Part shown: positions 62,062-64,000 of the stretch, in pieces
Numbering within the stretch: the first letter of the stretch is position 1
Layout of the letters: every line of letters begins with the position of its first letter
Source: Streptomyces sp. NBC_00459
GTDB taxonomy: Bacteria; Actinomycetota; Actinomycetes; Streptomycetales; Streptomycetaceae
Direction of reading: 5' to 3'
NCBI RefSeq assembly: GCF_036013955.1
Contig: NZ_CP107903.1
Coordinates: 4,092,001-4,156,000 of the forward strand
DNA: 64,000 nucleotides
The notes under the pieces: model-generated
What the model was told of the DNA's origin: nothing
Databases searched by the model: none
What the model saw: only the letters and a program-made list of their open reading frames with translations
Translations under genes and position numbers: made by a program

Positions 62062-62135
62062 TTCTGTTGTGGGGCGGGTGCCGGTGCGTTGTGGCTTGTC
62101 GCGCAGTTCCCCGCGCCCCTAGGGAGTTGCCCCGC
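62062..62135 (-). repeat. Dispersed streptomycete 3'-intergenic repeat, copy 4
   Basis: Core GTCGCGCAGTTCCCCGCG at 62098-62115, with GGGCGGGTGCCGGTGCG flank nearly identical to the 5726 copy. It lies between convergent thrE-like and dedA genes, 3' of the latter in sense. Confidence 0.8.
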
Positions 62136-62145
62136 GCGTCGGTCC

Positions 62146-63036
62146 TCAGTTCTGGGGGTAACCGTTGTTCTGGTTGTTGTACGGGTACTGCTGCTGGTCC
62201 TGCTGGTAGCCCTGGGGGTACTGCTGGGCGTAGGGCTGCTGGGCGTAGTACTGGTCGTAGCCCTGGTTCTGGTCGTACCCCTGGTTCTGGTCGTACTGCT
62301 GCTGGGGGTACTCGTCCTGCTGCTGGGCCGGGGGGACGCGGCGCAGTTGAGTGGTCGCGTCGTCCATCATCTGCTGGGCCGGGGGCTGCTGTTGGGGCTG
62401 CTGGGGCGGGTTCTTCTTGGCCTTGCCACGGGCTCGGGCGAACTCGATGATGATCGGGACGACCGAGATGAGGACGATCAGCAGCAGGATCGGTTCGATG
62501 TTCTTCTTGACGAAGTCGATGTTGCCGAGCCAGGAGCCGAGCAGGGTGACGCCCGCGCCCCAGAGGACGCCGCCGATCACGTTGAAGGTCAGGAACGAGC
62601 GGTACTTCATGCCGCTGACGCCGGCGATGATCGGCGTGAACGTGCGCACGATGGGCACGAAGCGGGCCAGGACCAGGGACTTCGGGCCGTACTTCTCGAA
62701 GAACTCGTGGGCCTTGGTGACGTTCTCCTGCTTGAAGAGGCGGGAGTCCGGTCGGTTGAAGAGCGACGGGCCGACCTTCTTGCCGAACATGTAGCCCGCC
62801 TGGTCGCCGAGGATCGCGGCGACGCAGATGAGGGCGACCGCCCCCCAGAGGGGGAAGTCCAGGGTGCCCGCGGTGATCAGCAGGCCCGCCGTGAACAGCA
62901 GGGAGTCGCCCGGCAGGAAGAAGCCGATGAGCAGACCGGACTCGGCGAAAACGATCAGGAGCAGGCCCCAGATGCCGAACTGGTCCAACAGGTAGTCCGG
63001 ATCCAGCCAGCTCGGTCCGAGGGCAAGCGTCGTCAC
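62146..63036 (-). CDS. DedA-family membrane protein with Gln/Asn/Tyr-rich C-terminal tail
   Basis: 296 residues from GTG 63036, with AGGAG 9 nt upstream. The DedA core (residues 1-205) has GIWGLLLIVFAESGLLIGFFLPGD (acidic Glu32), GDQAGYMFGKKVG and the family RFVPIVRTFTPIIAG. DedA proteins flip or recycle lipid carriers such as undecaprenyl phosphate and support membrane potential. The last 86 residues (211-296) are an aromatic, Gln/Asn/Pro-rich repeat region (YDQNQGYDQNQGYDQYY) resembling prion-like domains. The tail is cytoplasmic if topology follows the family. Confidence 0.94.
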   Translation of the reverse strand: MTTLALGPSWLDPDYLLDQFGIWGLLLIVFAESGLLIGFFLPGDSLLFTAGLLITAGTLDFPLWGAVALICVAAILGDQAGYMFGKKVGPSLFNRPDSRLFKQENVTKAHEFFEKYGPKSLVLARFVPIVRTFTPIIAGVSGMKYRSFLTFNVIGGVLWGAGVTLLGSWLGNIDFVKKNIEPILLLIVLISVVPIIIEFARARGKAKKNPPQQPQQQPPAQQMMDDATTQLRRVPPAQQQDEYPQQQYDQNQGYDQNQGYDQYYAQQPYAQQYPQGYQQDQQQYPYNNQNNGYPQN

Positions 63037-63175
63037 TGTTCCGGGCTCCTGAGGGCTTGGCAGAGAGATGAGGGGGCCAAAGCTATCAACGCGAGGTGGC
63101 CCCTCCGGGTTCCCTCAGCCTCCATGCGCCACTCCGGGGTGCGCTGTGCGGCGACTGGGACCATCCTGTGAGGTT

Positions 63176-63541
63176 ATGGGTATCGAAGAGTACGGCGGCG
63201 GCCAGGGACCTCAGTCCGACGTCCTGGTGGTGACGACGAACGACATCCCCGGCTACCGGGTCGAGCAGGTCATCGGTGAGGTCTTCGGGCTCACCGTGCG
63301 GTCACGGCATCTCGGCAGCCAGATCGGGGCCGGGCTGAAGTCGATGATCGGCGGCGAGTTGAAGGGGCTGACCAAGACCCTCGTCGAGACGCGCAACCAG
63401 GCGATGGAACGTCTCGTCGAGCAGGCACGCGCGCGTGGCGCCAACGGCGTGCTGGCGTTCCGCTTCGACGTGACGGACGCGCAGGACGTGGGCACGGAGG
63501 TGTGCGCCTACGGGACCGCGGTGGTCCTGGTCCGGGAGTAG
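63176..63541 (+). CDS. YbjQ/UPF0145 heavy-metal-binding-domain protein
   Basis: 121 residues from ATG 63176. The conserved core IPGYRVEQVIGEVFGLTVRSR, GAGLKSMIGGELKGLTKTL and GANGVLAFRFDV is typical of the pentameric YbjQ fold. Function is unknown; metal binding is only implied by the family name. It is convergent with the tipA-like gene. Confidence 0.92.
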   Translation: MGIEEYGGGQGPQSDVLVVTTNDIPGYRVEQVIGEVFGLTVRSRHLGSQIGAGLKSMIGGELKGLTKTLVETRNQAMERLVEQARARGANGVLAFRFDVTDAQDVGTEVCAYGTAVVLVRE

Positions 63542-63598
63542 CCCCGGACCAGGCCGCCTCTACGAGGTGTGTCCACGCGGTACGTGTGGGCGGTGCGT

Positions 63599-64000
63599 CT
63601 AGGCGGTGTGCCGGGCCGCGTTCGCCGTGATCGCCTCCCGGAGGTGTTCGGCGAGGCCCGGTCGCATGGATTCGTAGAACTGCTTGAAGCGCTCGTCGGA
63701 GACGTACATGTCGGCGAGGCCCTGGTGGGCTTCGTACGTGCATTCGTAGAACCACTTGGTGATGTGTCGCCGGTGTTCCTCGGCCATGGCCATGGCGGCC
63801 TCGCCCGACGAGGGCTCACCGGCGGCCATCAGGTCGTCGTAGCGCTCGCCCCAGGAGGCCACCTCGGCCTGCATGTGCTGCCAGTCGTCCTTCGTGTACG
63901 TGGCCGCGCGGCGCTGCGACTCCGTGTACGCGTCCGTGCCGCCCCAGCGGCGCTCGGCCTCCTCCGCGTGTGCCTCCGGGTCCTTGTCGCCGAAGACCTC
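63599..64000 (-). CDS. tipA: TipA-like MerR regulator, TipAS thiopeptide-recognition domain (5' part outside window)
   Basis: 134 codons remain; the N-terminal MerR DNA-binding part lies beyond base 64000. The visible segment (FGDKDPEAHAEEAERRWGGT, TKDDWQHMQAEVASW, HITKWFYECTYEAHQGLADMYVSDERF, MRPGLAEHLREAITANAARH) is the helical TipAS antibiotic-binding domain. In TipA, thiopeptides such as thiostrepton bind covalently to a cysteine. The only Cys visible here is in WFYECTY, 46 residues from the end, and is the candidate. Gene order (ybjQ-like next to tipA) agrees with S. coelicolor as I recall. Confidence 0.9.
   Translation of the reverse strand, partial: EVFGDKDPEAHAEEAERRWGGTDAYTESQRRAATYTKDDWQHMQAEVASWGERYDDLMAAGEPSSGEAAMAMAEEHRRHITKWFYECTYEAHQGLADMYVSDERFKQFYESMRPGLAEHLREAITANAARHTA

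Overview
The window is chromosomal DNA of a Streptomyces-type actinobacterium. It is very G+C-rich, and long stop-free shadow frames lie opposite most genes. Initiation is often GTG, and many genes appear to be leaderless. Family content is streptomycete: the SigE/CseABC envelope-stress operon, Lsr2, DisA with RadA, a PQQ-repeat Ser/Thr kinase, a stand-alone NuoD, and the C-terminus of a TipA-like thiopeptide regulator. From memory, gene order closely follows the S. coelicolor core between ilvD and tipA (sigE-cseA-cseB-cseC, clpC, lsr2, ppa). This was not checked by alignment. No prophage, transposase, CRISPR array, rRNA or tRNA gene was seen, so this reads as core chromosome.

Layout. 1-9.5 kb: the end of a Ser/Thr kinase, ilvD, a TetR/isomerase pair, a Ppx/GppA phosphatase, a Cys-rich unknown, and a membrane-anchored sigma-like protein with a BACON-like outer domain. 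9.7-14.6 kb: radA-disA (recombination and c-di-AMP), a membrane protein, and mutY. 14.9-18.4 kb: sigE-cseA-cseB-cseC. 18.6-22.8 kb: an MFS exporter divergent from its probable TetR repressor across a duplicated operator, then a secreted M23 peptidase and a secreted HAD phosphatase. 22.9-29.2 kb: clpC, an SCO3374-like protein, lsr2, an N-acetyltransferase, a BlaI-like repressor and two small unknowns. 29.3-34.8 kb: one tightly overlapping operon, DUF2520 protein-panC-nadB-nadC-coaX, which joins CoA and NAD synthesis. 35-39.4 kb: an aldolase-type PLP enzyme, an ArsR-like regulator and a two-component system. 39.5-43.6 kb: a MidA/NDUFAF7-like methyltransferase tail-to-tail with nuoD2, then a YdbS/YdbT-like PH-domain pair. 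43.7-48.3 kb: a coiled-coil membrane protein, an esterase, and an MprF-like aminoacyl-lipid transferase behind a probable SigE promoter. 48.5-52.3 kb: the folate cluster folP-(NTF2-like)-folB-folK-DUF3180, with folE opposite. 52.5-59.6 kb: ftsH, hpt, tilS, a DUF2342 metalloprotease and a DacB-type carboxypeptidase. 59.7-64 kb: ppa, a ThrE-type exporter, a DedA protein with a Gln/Tyr-rich tail, a YbjQ protein and the 3' end of a tipA-like gene.

Themes. Envelope stress and wall maintenance recur: SigE/Cse, the M23 peptidase, DacB, the MprF-like enzyme, DedA, and DisA as a c-di-AMP source. Cofactor synthesis (folate, NAD, CoA) is concentrated here. Two regulatory patterns stand out. Sixteen genes start 6-8 nt after a TAnnnT hexamer and look leaderless. 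A short dispersed repeat sits in sense orientation just 3' of four genes. The best candidates for undescribed biology are the methyltransferase/NuoD2 pair, which retains the arginine modified in mitochondrial complex I; the sigma-zinc finger-BACON fusion; the DUF2520 protein as a possible missing pantothenate enzyme; and the repetitive tails of DedA and DacB.
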